Below, one piece after another: positions 47,969-57,907 of a DNA stretch of 64,000 bases. How positions within the stretch are numbered: the stretch's first letter is position 1; the number at the start of each line of letters is the position of its first letter. This DNA is from Thiosocius sp963759055. Its GTDB lineage: Bacteria > Pseudomonadota > Gammaproteobacteria > Chromatiales > Chromatiaceae. The notes beneath the pieces are model-generated. The model did no database searches and was not told the origin of the DNA. It worked only from the letters and a program-made list of their open reading frames with translations. The translations under genes and the position numbers were made by a program. The stretch is from contig CAVWYD010000002.1 in assembly GCA_963759055.1 (NCBI GenBank), forward strand, positions 222,801 to 286,800, read 5' to 3'.

Positions 47969-48938
47969 TCACTTCATCAGGCCTTTTTCCTTGAAGTACT
48001 TCATCGCAGCCGTCGTGCAGCGGCGCCGAGAGGCCGTCCGTGACCATGTGCTCCTTATCCAGGTTGGCGAAGGCCGGGTGCAGGGCCTTGAAGCGGTCGA
48101 AGTTGTCGAATACCGCCTTGACCACAGCGTAGATGGTGTCCTCGTCAGAGGCGGTGGAAGAGACGAAAGTAGCGACCACGCCGAAGGTCTCGACGTCGGC
48201 ATCCGTGCCGGTGTACATGCCGCCCGGCACCTTGCCCATCGCATAGTAGGGCTTGTCTTCCACCAGCTTGCTGATTTCAGCACCGGTCACCGGGACGACC
48301 ACGGCTTCGCAGGAACTGGTGGCCTCCTGGATGGAGCCACTCGGGTGCCCGACCACGAACACCATGGCGTCGATCTTGTTGTCGCACAGCGCCTGCGCCT
48401 GCTCCGAAGATTTCAGCTCGGAGGCCAGTTTGAAGTCATCATTGGTCCAGCCCTTGGCCTCCATGATCACATCGATGGTGGCGCGCTGACCGGAGCCCGG
48501 GTTGCCGATATTCACCCGCTTACCCTTGAGATCGTCGAAAGACTTGATCCCCGCATCCTTTCGCGCAATGACGGTGAAAAGTTCAGGGTGCACACCGAAC
48601 ACCGACCGCAGTTCCTTCCACGGGCCCTGGTCCGCGAACGCGCCCAGCCCTTCCATGGCATTGAACCCCTGGTCAGACTGGGCCACGCCCATGTTCTGAT
48701 CGCCGGTACGGATGGAATTGAGGTTGGCCACCGAGCCGCCGGTCGAAGGCGCGGTGCACTTGAGCCCCGTTTTGGCGCTGTCGCGGTTGACCAGCTTGCA
48801 GATGGACTGACCGACGACGTAGTACACGCCGGTCTGGCCGCCGGTACCGATGGTTACGTATTTGTCGGCAGAGTATGCGGTGCCCGACACGCTCGCCAGC
48901 AGCAATGAAGCTGCGGCCACTATCAATCGATTATTCAT
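47969..48938 (-). CDS. TAXI-family TRAP solute-binding protein 1, C-terminal frameshift
   Basis: Periplasmic binding protein starting MNNRLIVAAASLLLASVSG with cleavage near AYSAD, then YVTIGTGGQTGVYYVVGQSI. Main blocks VNIGNPGSGQRATIDVIM and VVGHPSGSIQEATSSC. A single extra base near 48010 displaces the last 12 residues; the correct frame reads AMKYFKEKGLMK and stops at 47969, matching the paralogue. Two tandem TAXI proteins serve one permease, so the system may take two ligands or one at two affinities. It is 217 bp downstream of gabT. Confidence 0.87.
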
Positions 48939-49155
48939 GTCTTCAAAATCCTCCAATGAGTACTTTTTATTTGTTGCGGGAAGAACGACCTGCAAAAACA
49001 GGCTGCGCACTCTACCGCAACTGCCGGAACGCCTTACCACGCGTCCAGACATCACCTTCAATCCGCAGATCCAAACGGAGCCACGGTACTTTCCAGGCCA
49101 ACCGACAGCGCTTGCTCAAATTAGAGCCAACGCCGACGGCCTGCCCACCAAAACT

Positions 49156-50436
49156 TCAACCGCTCAGTTCACCGAGACAGGATTCGATAATGTCCAGCCC
49201 TTCGTCGACGATTTCGTCGGACGCAGTCAACGGCACCAGCACCCGGATCGTGTTACCGAAGACCCCGCAGGAAAGCAGAATCAGGCCGCGTTGCGCCGCC
49301 GCTGCAACCAGGCTCTTGGCCAGATCCGGATCCGGAAGGCGCTCCTCGCCGTCCTTGAACAGTTCCATTGCCACCATGGAGCCAAGTCCGCGCACGTCAC
49401 CGATGCAACTCATGCGATCGGCCATGGCACTCAGGCGCTTCATCAGGTGCTCGCCAAGCTGCAGGCTGCGCTCGAGGATTCCCTCCTGCTCGAACACATC
49501 CAACACCGCCAGCGCCGCGGCACAACCCAGCGGGCTGCCCGCATAGGTTCCGCCGAGCCCACCCGGCCCGACACTGTCCATTACGTCGGCACGCCCGACT
49601 ACCGCCGAGATCGGGATGCCGCCGGCGATACTTTTCGCCAGGGTGATCAGGTCCGGGGAGACGCCGCTGTGCTCCATGGCAAAGAACTTCCCGGTCCGAC
49701 CGGCGCCGGCCTGGACCTCGTCGGCGATAAGCAGAATGCCGTGCTCGTCGCACAATGCACGCAGTTGCTGCAGAAAATCGAACGGGGCGACATAGAAACC
49801 GCCCTCGCCCTGCACGGGTTCGATGATGATCGCAGCCACCCTGGAGGGCTCCACATCGAACTTGAAGAGGTTCTGCAGCGCAGTCAGTGACTGATCGGGG
49901 GTAATACCGTGCACGTCAATCGGAAACGGTGCGTGAAAGATCTCGGCCGGAAAGGGCCCAAAGCCGGCCTTGTAAGGCACCACCTTTCCGGTCAGCCCCA
50001 GGGTCATCATGGTGCGCCCGTGATAACCGCCATTGAAGGCGATAATTGCGGATCGACCGGTGTGGGCGCGCGCGATCTTCACCGCGTTCTCCACGGCCTC
50101 TGAACCGGTGGTCAGGAACAGCGTCTTGCTAGCCCCGGCGATCGGGGACAGCTTGTTCAAGCGTTCTGCCAGTTCGACATAGGGCTCATAGGGCAGCACC
50201 TGAAAACAGGTGTGCGTATAGCGCTCCAGCTGCTCCTGGACTGCCGCCATCACCTTGGGATGCCGGTGCCCGGTATTCAGCACACCGATACCGCCGGCGA
50301 AATCGATATAACGCGTCCCTTCGACATCCCACACCTCAGCATTCTCGGCGCGTTCGGCATATATGTTGTGCATATTTGCGACACCGCGGGCCACGGCCTC
50401 GTTACGCCGGGCAAGGAGTTCGGAATTCGTAGTCAT
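49156..50436 (-). CDS. gabT: 4-aminobutyrate--2-oxoglutarate aminotransferase
   Basis: Class III PLP aminotransferase, 426 residues, turning GABA plus 2-oxoglutarate into succinate semialdehyde plus glutamate. Motifs: LFLTTGSEAVENAVKIAR, NGGYHGRTMMTLGLTGK, LLIADEVQAGAGRTGKFFAM and the PLP lysine in ITLAKSIAGGIPIS. ATG 50436 (MTTNSELLARRNEAVARG) matches the family start; ATG at 50484 with a GGGAA site is an alternative adding 16 residues. 64 bp downstream of gabD. The glutamate it makes can feed the dehydrogenase at the end of this block. Confidence 0.92.
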   Translation of the reverse strand: MTTNSELLARRNEAVARGVANMHNIYAERAENAEVWDVEGTRYIDFAGGIGVLNTGHRHPKVMAAVQEQLERYTHTCFQVLPYEPYVELAERLNKLSPIAGASKTLFLTTGSEAVENAVKIARAHTGRSAIIAFNGGYHGRTMMTLGLTGKVVPYKAGFGPFPAEIFHAPFPIDVHGITPDQSLTALQNLFKFDVEPSRVAAIIIEPVQGEGGFYVAPFDFLQQLRALCDEHGILLIADEVQAGAGRTGKFFAMEHSGVSPDLITLAKSIAGGIPISAVVGRADVMDSVGPGGLGGTYAGSPLGCAAALAVLDVFEQEGILERSLQLGEHLMKRLSAMADRMSCIGDVRGLGSMVAMELFKDGEERLPDPDLAKSLVAAAAQRGLILLSCGVFGNTIRVLVPLTASDEIVDEGLDIIESCLGELSG

Positions 50437-50500
50437 AAACTTTGTAAGCCCTTTTTCGTTCTTTGACGCTTGTTGCTGTTCCATGGTCACATTCCCGCAA

Positions 50501-51963
50501 TCAGGAATTGATGCCGCCGATACACAGGTACTTGATCTCCAGATAGTCGTCGATGCCGTACTTGGACCCTTCGCGGCCGATACCCGACGACTTCACCCCG
50601 CCAAAGGGTGCGACATCGGTGGAGATGATGCCGGCATTGATGCCGACCATGCCGTATTCGAGTGCCTCCGAAACGCGCCAGACACGGGCCAGGTCGCGAC
50701 TGTAGAAATATGAGGCCAGACCGAACTCGGTGTCATTTGCCATACGCACCGCCTCTTCCTCGGTTTTGAAGCGGAACAGCGGTGCCAGAGGGCCGAAGGT
50801 CTCTTCACTCGCCACAGCCATGTTCGGACTCACATCAGTCAGCACGGTCGGCTGGAAGAAGGTCCCGCCGAGCGCATGCCTGGCGCCACCGGTGGCAATC
50901 TTGGCCCCCTTGTTGACCGCATCGTCGATATGCGATTCGACCTTGTGCACCGCCGCCTCGTTGATCAGCGGGCCCTGGGCCACACCCTCTTCCAGCCCGT
51001 TGCCCACCTTGAGCTGATCCTGCACCGCTGCAGAGAATTTGCGGCAAACTCATCGTAGACCCCGTCCTGCACCAGAAAGCGGTTGGCACAGACGCAGGTC
51101 TGGCCGCTGTTGCGGTACTTGGACGCCATTGCCCCCTCGACTGCCGCATCCAGGTCAGCGTCATCGAACACGATGAAGGGCGCGTTGCCGCCCAGTTCGA
51201 GCGATATCTTCTTCACCGTGCTGGCGCACTGCTGCATCAGCAACTGACCGACTGCGGTGGAGCCGGTGAAACTGAGCTTGCGCACGATCGGGCTGGAGGT
51301 CATCTCACCACCGATCGCCTTTGCATCCCCGGTCACGACACTCAGCACACCGGGCGGAATACCTGCACGCTCGGCGAGTTCGCACAGCGCCAGCGCCGAA
51401 TAAGGTGTCTCCAGGGCGGGCTTGATCACCATGGTGCAGCCGGCCGCCAGCGCGGCACCGGCCTTGCGCGTGATCATGGCGGCGGGAAAATTCCAGGGCG
51501 TGATGGCGACGCAGACACCGATCGGCTGTTTGATCACGACGATTCGCTTGTCCGCCTGATGCTGCGGAATCACGTCGCCGTAAACGCGTTTGCTTTCTTC
51601 GGAAAACCATTCGATGAAGGATGCCGCATAGGCGATCTCGCCTCTGGACTCGGCCAGCGGCTTGCCCTGCTCGGTGGTCATGATCATGGCCAGGTCCTGC
51701 TGATTGGCCATGATCAGGTCGAACCAGGCGCGCATTTTCGCGGCGCGCTCCTTCGCGGTCAGTCCGCGCCAGCCCGGCAGGGCCGCCTGCGCGGCCTCGA
51801 GTGCCTTGCGCGTTTCCATCGCACCACAGTTGGGGACGCTGCCGATCACCTCACCGTTGGCCGGGTTGGTCACGGGTGCTGTCGCGCCGCCATCCGCACC
51901 CAACCATTCGCCGTTGATATAGCAATGCTCGCGAAAAAGGCGCTGATCATTAAGGTTCTGCAC
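50501..51963 (-). CDS. gabD: succinate-semialdehyde dehydrogenase (NAD(P)), frameshifted
   Basis: Aldehyde dehydrogenase oxidising succinate semialdehyde to succinate, about 487 residues. Blocks: ITPWNFPAAMITRKAGAALA, FTGSTAVGQLLMQQ, catalytic Glu in LELGGNAPF, catalytic Cys in NSGQTCVCANR, and SEETFGPLAPLFRFKTEEEA. One A is missing in an AAAA run near 51046 (YDEFAA then KFSAAVQDQL). The likely start is GTG 51963, behind GGAGGAG, followed by the family-like FREHCYINGEWL. It leads the minus-strand GABA block, divergent from the XRE-cupin regulator. Confidence 0.9.
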
Positions 51964-52396
51964 GGCCCCTGACTCCTCCAAGATATGAATCCGACGTGCC
52001 GTCGGTAACTGCCGAAGCGCGCACTTGTGTCTGAAGACACCGCTTGCCGCGTCGAGCAGGAACAGCCTTTGTTCGGACGCACAGTGTTTCGACAACAGGG
52101 CGTCACAAAAAGCGTAGCAGCGCTTAGTATTTTAAACAAGCTGCTTTACCCTCGCCGACCCTGTTTGAGCAATCTTCGGGACATTCCCGAGCGAGCGGGA
52201 TTCCGTAATACCCCTACAAACACTGCATGGATTAGCGTGAGACTATATATGCAAATACTAACGACACGCCTTGTGTCGCTGCCGGAACGAAAACTTGAAG
52301 GGCTTCCGGCCCTTGACTATCCTACTCAATATATTAAACATTCGGACTGCAAATCTGCACTCTGAATCGATAACAAACAAGAACGAGGAGGCTCGG
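51964..52396. other. 433-bp divergent promoter region gabD / XRE-cupin
   Basis: No gene seen. The region is AT-richer than its surroundings, especially 52110-52140 and 52320-52345, and contains a 26-bp palindrome (separate entry). Promoters of the GABA operon and of the regulator should lie here. Confidence 0.55.
52341..52366. promoter_or_regulatory. 26-bp palindrome, probable XRE-cupin operator
   Basis: The sequence reads TTC-x-GA-x-TGCA-x-AT-x-TGCA-x-TC-x-GAA; 20 of its 26 positions are dyad-symmetric. It lies 31 bp before the regulator's TTG start, in the region shared with the divergent gabD. XRE-cupin regulators such as PuuR act as dimers on similar sites near their own gene. Binding is inferred. 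Confidence 0.45.
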
Positions 52397-52940
52397 TTGG
52401 ACATTGGGTCCCGTTTAAGGGCTGCGCGCGAAAAAGCCGGTCTATCGCAAAGAATGCTCGCGCGCCGCTCCGGTGTCAGCAATGGGACGATCTCGCTGAT
52501 AGAGCAAAACAAGATCAGCCCATCGGTGTCGTCGCTGAAGCGTCTGCTGGATACAGTATCGATGTCTCTGGTTGAGTTTTTCGACGACGAAAGTCTCGCG
52601 GATGGAAAATATTTTTTCCGGGCAGAGGAACTCACCGAATATGGCTCAGGCAAGGTTTTTTTCAACCAGGTCGGTGCCAACGTCCCCGGGCACCAGCTGC
52701 AGATTCTCCGCGAACGCTATCTACCCAAGGGTGACACGGGCAAGACCATGCTCAGTCATGCCGGGGAAGAAGGGGGATTCATTTTGATGCGGGCAGATCG
52801 AAATAACGGTAGGCGATCAGGTCTCGGTGCTTTCCGCGGGTGACGCCTATTACTTCGACAGCAATATTCCGCACCGTTTTCGAAACAGGGGGAACGAGGA
52901 ATGCGAAATCATCAGCGTCTGCACGCCACCGACTTTCTGA
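52397..52940 (+). CDS. XRE-cupin regulator (PuuR-like), frameshifted
   Basis: About 181 residues: N-terminal helix-turn-helix (DIGSRLRAAREKAGLSQRML, SNGTISLIEQNKISPSVSSL) and C-terminal cupin sensor (HAGEEGGFILM ... GQIEITVGDQVSVLSAGDAY, SNIPHRFRN). TTG start at 52397 with GAGGAG six bases upstream. A net +1 indel near 52790 breaks the frame inside the cupin; the second frame ends CTPPTF at 52940. The class includes PuuR, which represses putrescine and GABA catabolism. Placed between the gab genes and a decarboxylase cluster, it is a good candidate to control both. Confidence 0.85.
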
Positions 52941-53156
52941 TCGGACATCCACGCATGTCCCTCAACAGCCGCACAGCGACGAACCGGCCGGTCACGGGCG
53001 ACCAGGGAAAAAACGCGCAAAAATGTGACCCTGGCCAGTCACCCGACGTCTTCCCTACACCAGTCCCATCGGCGCCGTAACGCAGCAGACCAAAATCATA
53101 AGCCAGCAGTAACTGAGCAACCGGCAATCAATTGCCACCAGCGAGGAAGAGTGCAC

Positions 53157-56100
53157 ATGTCTGACCAGAATATCGTAAAGACCAGCGACGTCGAATACGC
53201 CGCCCTCGCCTTCTATCACAGGATCTCGTACCTGCGTTCGGACACCTGGACCCGGCTGCATCGCATAACCACCCGTTGAGCGAGCGGCAGGCGGTGGGCG
53301 GCGAAACCGACGCGCTGGCCGAGCGAGGCAAGGGCGGCGATGCACACCCTCGAAGAGATCGAAGACTACACGGCGTTTCCCTCAAAAGACGATTTTCGCC
53401 TGTTGTGGCGACTCCTGGAGGAAAAGGAGTACAACCTGCTCAACCGTGCGGTAAGCCGGATCTCACGGGCGCTCTCCAGCGGCGTCTACCGCAACCGGGC
53501 GATCAACCTGTCGCGGGGCCAGATCGAGGGCGAAGAGAAGGAACAGGAACAAGAGGGACTGGAACTGCATCTGGACACCACGATGAGCCAGACGCGGCCC
53601 TACTTCGAGCTGCTGATCGTCGACGATCTTACGCCGAAGGAAGAGGCCGTCATCCGCAGTTCCTTCCGCAGTGTGCAACGACGCCGAGGACGAGTTTACC
53701 TACGACGTCATCGTGGTGCCGAGCTTTCAGGACGCGGTCGCAGCCGTATTGATCAATCCGAATATCCAGGCCTGCATCCTCCGGTCCGGGTTCCGTTTCC
53801 AGTCGAAGCGCAATCTGAAGCTTTTCGATCGTTACCTCGCGGGCATGCAGACAGATCGACCTGGAAAACATGACCTCCACCGATCTCAGCATGATCCTCG
53901 GCAACATCATAAACGGCTTGCGACCGGAGCTGGATCTCTACCTGGTGTCCAATATGGCGGTCGAGGCCTACGCGGCGCGTGATACCGGGGCCTTCCGACG
54001 CATTTTCTACCGCGAGACTGACTACGTCGAACGCCATCTGAACATCGTGCGCGGCATCTCCAGGCGCTTCGAAACCCCGTTCTTCTCCGCACTCAGAAAA
54101 TACAGCCGCCAGCCCATGGGCGTCTTCCATGCGATGCCGATATCACGCGCCAAGTCCCTGATATGCTCGCACTGGATCCGCGACATGCTGGAGTTCTACG
54201 GCCTCAACATCTTCATGGCCGAGACATCCGCGACCTCGGGCGGACTGGACTCCCTGCTGCAGCCCTCGGGCCCGCTGAAAAAGGCCCAGGAACTCGCCGC
54301 GCGCGCGTTCGGTGCCCGCACCACCTTCTTCGTCACCAACGGCACCTCGACTGCCAACAAGATCGTGGTTCAGGCCCTGGTCAATCCGGGAGATATCGTT
54401 CTGGTCGATCGCGACTGCCACAAGTCGCATCACTACGGCATGGTTCTGGCCGGCGCCGAAGTCGCCTACCTGGATGCCTATCCGCTGCATGATTATTCGA
54501 TGTACGGCGGCGTCCCTCTGCGCGAAATAAAACGGCTGCTGTTGAAATACAAGGCAGATGGCCGCCTGCACAAGGTCAAGATGCTGCTGCTCACCAACTG
54601 CACCTTCGACGGTATCGTCTACGACGTGCAGCGCTTCATGGAAGAGTGCCTGGCCATCAAACCCGACCTGGTATTCCTGTGGGACGAGGCCTGGTTTGCC
54701 TTCGCCGCCTTCAACCCGGTTTATCGCAGCAGGACCGGGATGCATTCGGCGCACAAGCTGCGCGACAAGTACCGCAGCACGAGTACCGCGAGCAATACAA
54801 GCATATCTCAAAGAGACCGAGACCTTGATCCGAACGACCCGGAGCCCTGGCTCAACCGACGGCTGATGCCGGATCCCGACCAGGTGCGAATCCGCGTCTA
54901 TGCAACCCAGTCCACGCACAAGACGCTGACCTCGCTGCGGCAGGGATCGATGATCCACGTCTACGACCAGGATTTCCGCCAGAAGGTGGAGGCCCCGTTC
55001 CACGAGGCCTACATGACCCACACCTCCACCTCGCCGAATTACCAGATCCTGGCCTCGCTGGATGTCGGCCGTCGCCAGGTCGAGCTCGAAGGCTACGAGA
55101 TGGTCAACAAGCAGGTGGAACTTGCACTTGTGCTGCGCGAGCAGATCAAGAATCAACCCTTGCTGAAAAAGCACTTCAGCATCCTTACCAGCAAGGAGCT
55201 GATACCCGAGGAATTCCGCGAATCCGGCATCGAGACCTACTACGACGACAAGCTCGGCTGGTGCCACATGGAGGACGCCTGGATCTACGAGCGCGACGAG
55301 TTCGTCATCGATCCGTCTCGGGTAACCCTGTTCCTGGGCAGCACCGGCATCGACGGTGACACCTTCAAGAACAAATACCTGATGGACAAGTACGGTATTC
55401 AGATCAACAAGACGTCGCGCAATACCGTGTTGTTCATGACCAACATCGGCACCTCCCGCAGTTCGATCGCCTATCTCATCGAGGGCCTCATGGGTATCGC
55501 CCGCGAGCTCGAGTGGCAGCGCGAGGAAAACAGTGCGGCGGAAAACCGGATTCTGAATCGTCAGATCAAATCTCTGACACACGACCTGCCGCCGCTGCCC
55601 GACTTCAGCGCATTCCATCCTTCTTTCCATCGGTCTGTTTCCGGAGACACCCCGGAGGGCGACATCCGCACGGCCTATTTCATGGGGCAGAACGACAGTC
55701 TCTGCGAACACCTGAGGATCGACAATGGGGAGATGCAGCGGCACATGAACGAGGGCCGCGTGGTGGTCTCCACGACGTTCGTGATCCCCTACCCGCCCGG
55801 CTTTCCGGTCTTGGTCCCTGGCCAGGTGATCAGCAAGGACATCCTGGATTTCATGCTGGCCCTGGACGTCAAGGAGATCCACGGTTATCGACCGGCACTG
55901 GGTCTGTCCGTCTTTAGCGAAGAGGCGCTGCGGGAAGTGAAAAATGCCGAGTCGGTCAGTGCGATTACCGAGATCGTGGAGGAGGAACACCAACAGGAGG
56001 CGGCGCCGAAACCTGCGGCAAAGAAACCGGCAGCAAAGGCCGCCGCGACCGGACAGGCGGCGAAACGCAAAACAAGCTCGACCGCCACGGCAAAGAAGAA

Positions 56101-56263
56101 GACAAAGGCCACGGCAAAACCGAAAACGCCAGCCCGGCTGACGCAAACGTGCATCAGCGCCGTGTCCGGCAGCGCCAGACGATACAAAGAGTCATCGACT
56201 CGCGTCAATCCAGCGTGCCGGATCATCGGCGTCGACGCACAAGAATCAACAGATGCAGCGTGA
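53157..56263 (+). CDS. Orn/Lys/Arg-type PLP decarboxylase with histone-like tail, multiple frameshifts
   Basis: Fold-type I basic amino acid decarboxylase, about 1,035 residues after correction. N-terminal receiver-like domain (about 270 residues: YFELLIVDDLTPKEEAV, DVIVVPSFQDAVAAVLINPN), then the catalytic domain with TSATSGGLDSLL, FFVTNGTSTANKIVVQALV, LFLWDEAW-type Asp (LVFLWDEAWFAFAAF) and the PLP lysine in TQSTHKTLTSL. ATG 53157 follows GAGGAAGA. Frame breaks occur near 53268, 53330, 53680, 53855, 54782, 54812 and 54832; the last three are single-base losses that together restore the frame. The last ~90 residues are Ala-Lys-Pro repeats. The substrate (Arg, Lys or Orn) is not readable. 145 bp before the ATP-grasp gene. 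Confidence 0.83.
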
Positions 56264-56407
56264 ATCGGGCTCGGGCCAACCTCAATGAATATCACAAATA
56301 TCCAGCAGCTGCTGATTGGATTCCTTGGAAAACTCGGTCTCTGGCGGGAACCGGGTGTAGCGCACAGCAGACCAGACCGCCAACACCAGAGCGAGGAGCA
56401 CACTCCA

Positions 56408-57859
56408 ATGAAACGAAAACTAAACGGCATTTCTGACATCCGACGCTTCTTTCACCGCAACGAGCGTCCGATCTTCTTCATCAGTGCAACCAATTTCAAT
56501 CTGCTGGGGATCGATGAGTGGGTCAAGAACTTCCATTACATCAGCTACGTCGACTGTTATGACGGCGCGCACCCGAACGTCTTCGTGCCCGCAGAGATCG
56601 CTCACCCGGAGTTCGAGAGCATCGAGGACATCAACAATTACCTGCTCGAGCACAAGGAGGTCATCGATTACATCCAGAGCTTTGGCCCCGACCCGGTCGC
56701 GGTGTTCCTGATGTTCGACGAGCGCACCGAAGAGATCTGTCGCGAACTGGGCATCGAGATCTGGTTCCCGCCGGCCAGCCTGCGTTCACGCTGTGACAAC
56801 AAGATGGAGACCGTGCGCATCGGCAACAAGGCCGGGGTGCCCAGTGCGCCCAATGCCCTGTCCAAGGTCGACAGCTATGCGCACCTGCAGCAGATCTGCA
56901 AGGAACACGGCCTGAGCAATGACGTGGTCATCCAGACCGCGTTCGGCGATTCCGGCCACACCACCTTCTTCATCTCCACCGAAGCCGACTGGGACAAGCA
57001 TGCGGACGAGATCACCCCGGACCCCGAGGTGAAGATCATGAAGCGCCTGAACTGCCGCGGCTCGACCCTGGAGGCCTGCACCACCAGCCAGGGCACCATC
57101 GTGGGCCCGTTGCTGACCGAGGTGGTCGGCGCCAAGGAGCTCACCCCCTACCGCGGCGGCTGGTGTGGCAACGAGATATTCCCCGGCGCCTTCACGCAGG
57201 AAATCCGCGACAAGGCCCGCGACTATACCTTCCAGTTCGGCGAGCAGCTGCGCAAGGAGGGCTACCGGGGCTACTTCGACCTCGATTACCTGATCGACAC
57301 CGATACCGGCGAGATCTATCTCGGCGAACTGAACCCCAGGGTCACCGGTGCAAGCTCGATGACCAACCACGCGGCCTTTGCACATGCCGATGCCCCGCTG
57401 TTCCTGTTCCACCTGCTGGAATTCTCCGGCGCCGAGTTCGAATTCGACGTCGAAGACCTGAACGCGCGCTGGTCGGATCCGGATTACATCGACAGCTGGT
57501 GTCAGCTGGTGATCAAGCACACCAAGGACGATGTCGACATCGTCACGGATGCGCCGCAGACCGGCATCTGGAGAATGAACGACGACGGCTCGATGGAATA
57601 CAGCCGATTCGACTACCACCGGCGTGCGGTGAGCAGCGAAAAGGAGGCCTTCTTCCTGCGTATCACCGGCGCGGATGACTACCGCTACGAGGGCGCCGAT
57701 CTCGGGATCCTGATCCTGCGCGGGCGTTCGATGAGCGGCGATTTCGTCCTCAACGACCGGGCGCGCGCCTGGATCAACGGCATCGTGGCGAACTACCGCG
57801 GCAAGCCTCTGCCTGCCCCGGAAGCGGCACCGGAGGCGGGAGCGTTCAAGATCATGTAG
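56408..57859 (+). CDS. ATP-grasp ligase ('biotin carboxylase-like')
   Basis: 483-residue ATP-grasp protein beginning MKRKLNGISDIRRFFHRNER with GAGGAG nine bases upstream. ATP-binding blocks: NKMETVRIGNKAGVPSAPNA, NDVVIQTAFGDSGHTTFFIS; magnesium ligands in GEIYLGELNPRVTGASSM. The C-terminal 110 residues are an extra domain of unknown type. Such proteins form acyl-phosphates and join a carboxylate to an amine or thiol; biotin carboxylase is a common mislabel and no biotin-carrier or carboxyltransferase partner is here. Between a decarboxylase and a C45 hydrolase, an amide ligase using the decarboxylation product is plausible. Confidence 0.82.
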   Translation: MKRKLNGISDIRRFFHRNERPIFFISATNFNLLGIDEWVKNFHYISYVDCYDGAHPNVFVPAEIAHPEFESIEDINNYLLEHKEVIDYIQSFGPDPVAVFLMFDERTEEICRELGIEIWFPPASLRSRCDNKMETVRIGNKAGVPSAPNALSKVDSYAHLQQICKEHGLSNDVVIQTAFGDSGHTTFFISTEADWDKHADEITPDPEVKIMKRLNCRGSTLEACTTSQGTIVGPLLTEVVGAKELTPYRGGWCGNEIFPGAFTQEIRDKARDYTFQFGEQLRKEGYRGYFDLDYLIDTDTGEIYLGELNPRVTGASSMTNHAAFAHADAPLFLFHLLEFSGAEFEFDVEDLNARWSDPDYIDSWCQLVIKHTKDDVDIVTDAPQTGIWRMNDDGSMEYSRFDYHRRAVSSEKEAFFLRITGADDYRYEGADLGILILRGRSMSGDFVLNDRARAWINGIVANYRGKPLPAPEAAPEAGAFKIM

Positions 57860-57907
57860 CGGGCCTGTTGCACGCTGGCCCTGGAACCACCCCGGAGACC
57901 CGAATAA

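Noticed and set aside
54143..56146. 667-codon open frame on the minus strand
   Set aside because: Lies wholly antisense to the catalytic domain of the decarboxylase, whose motifs are unmistakable; long antisense frames are expected at this GC content.
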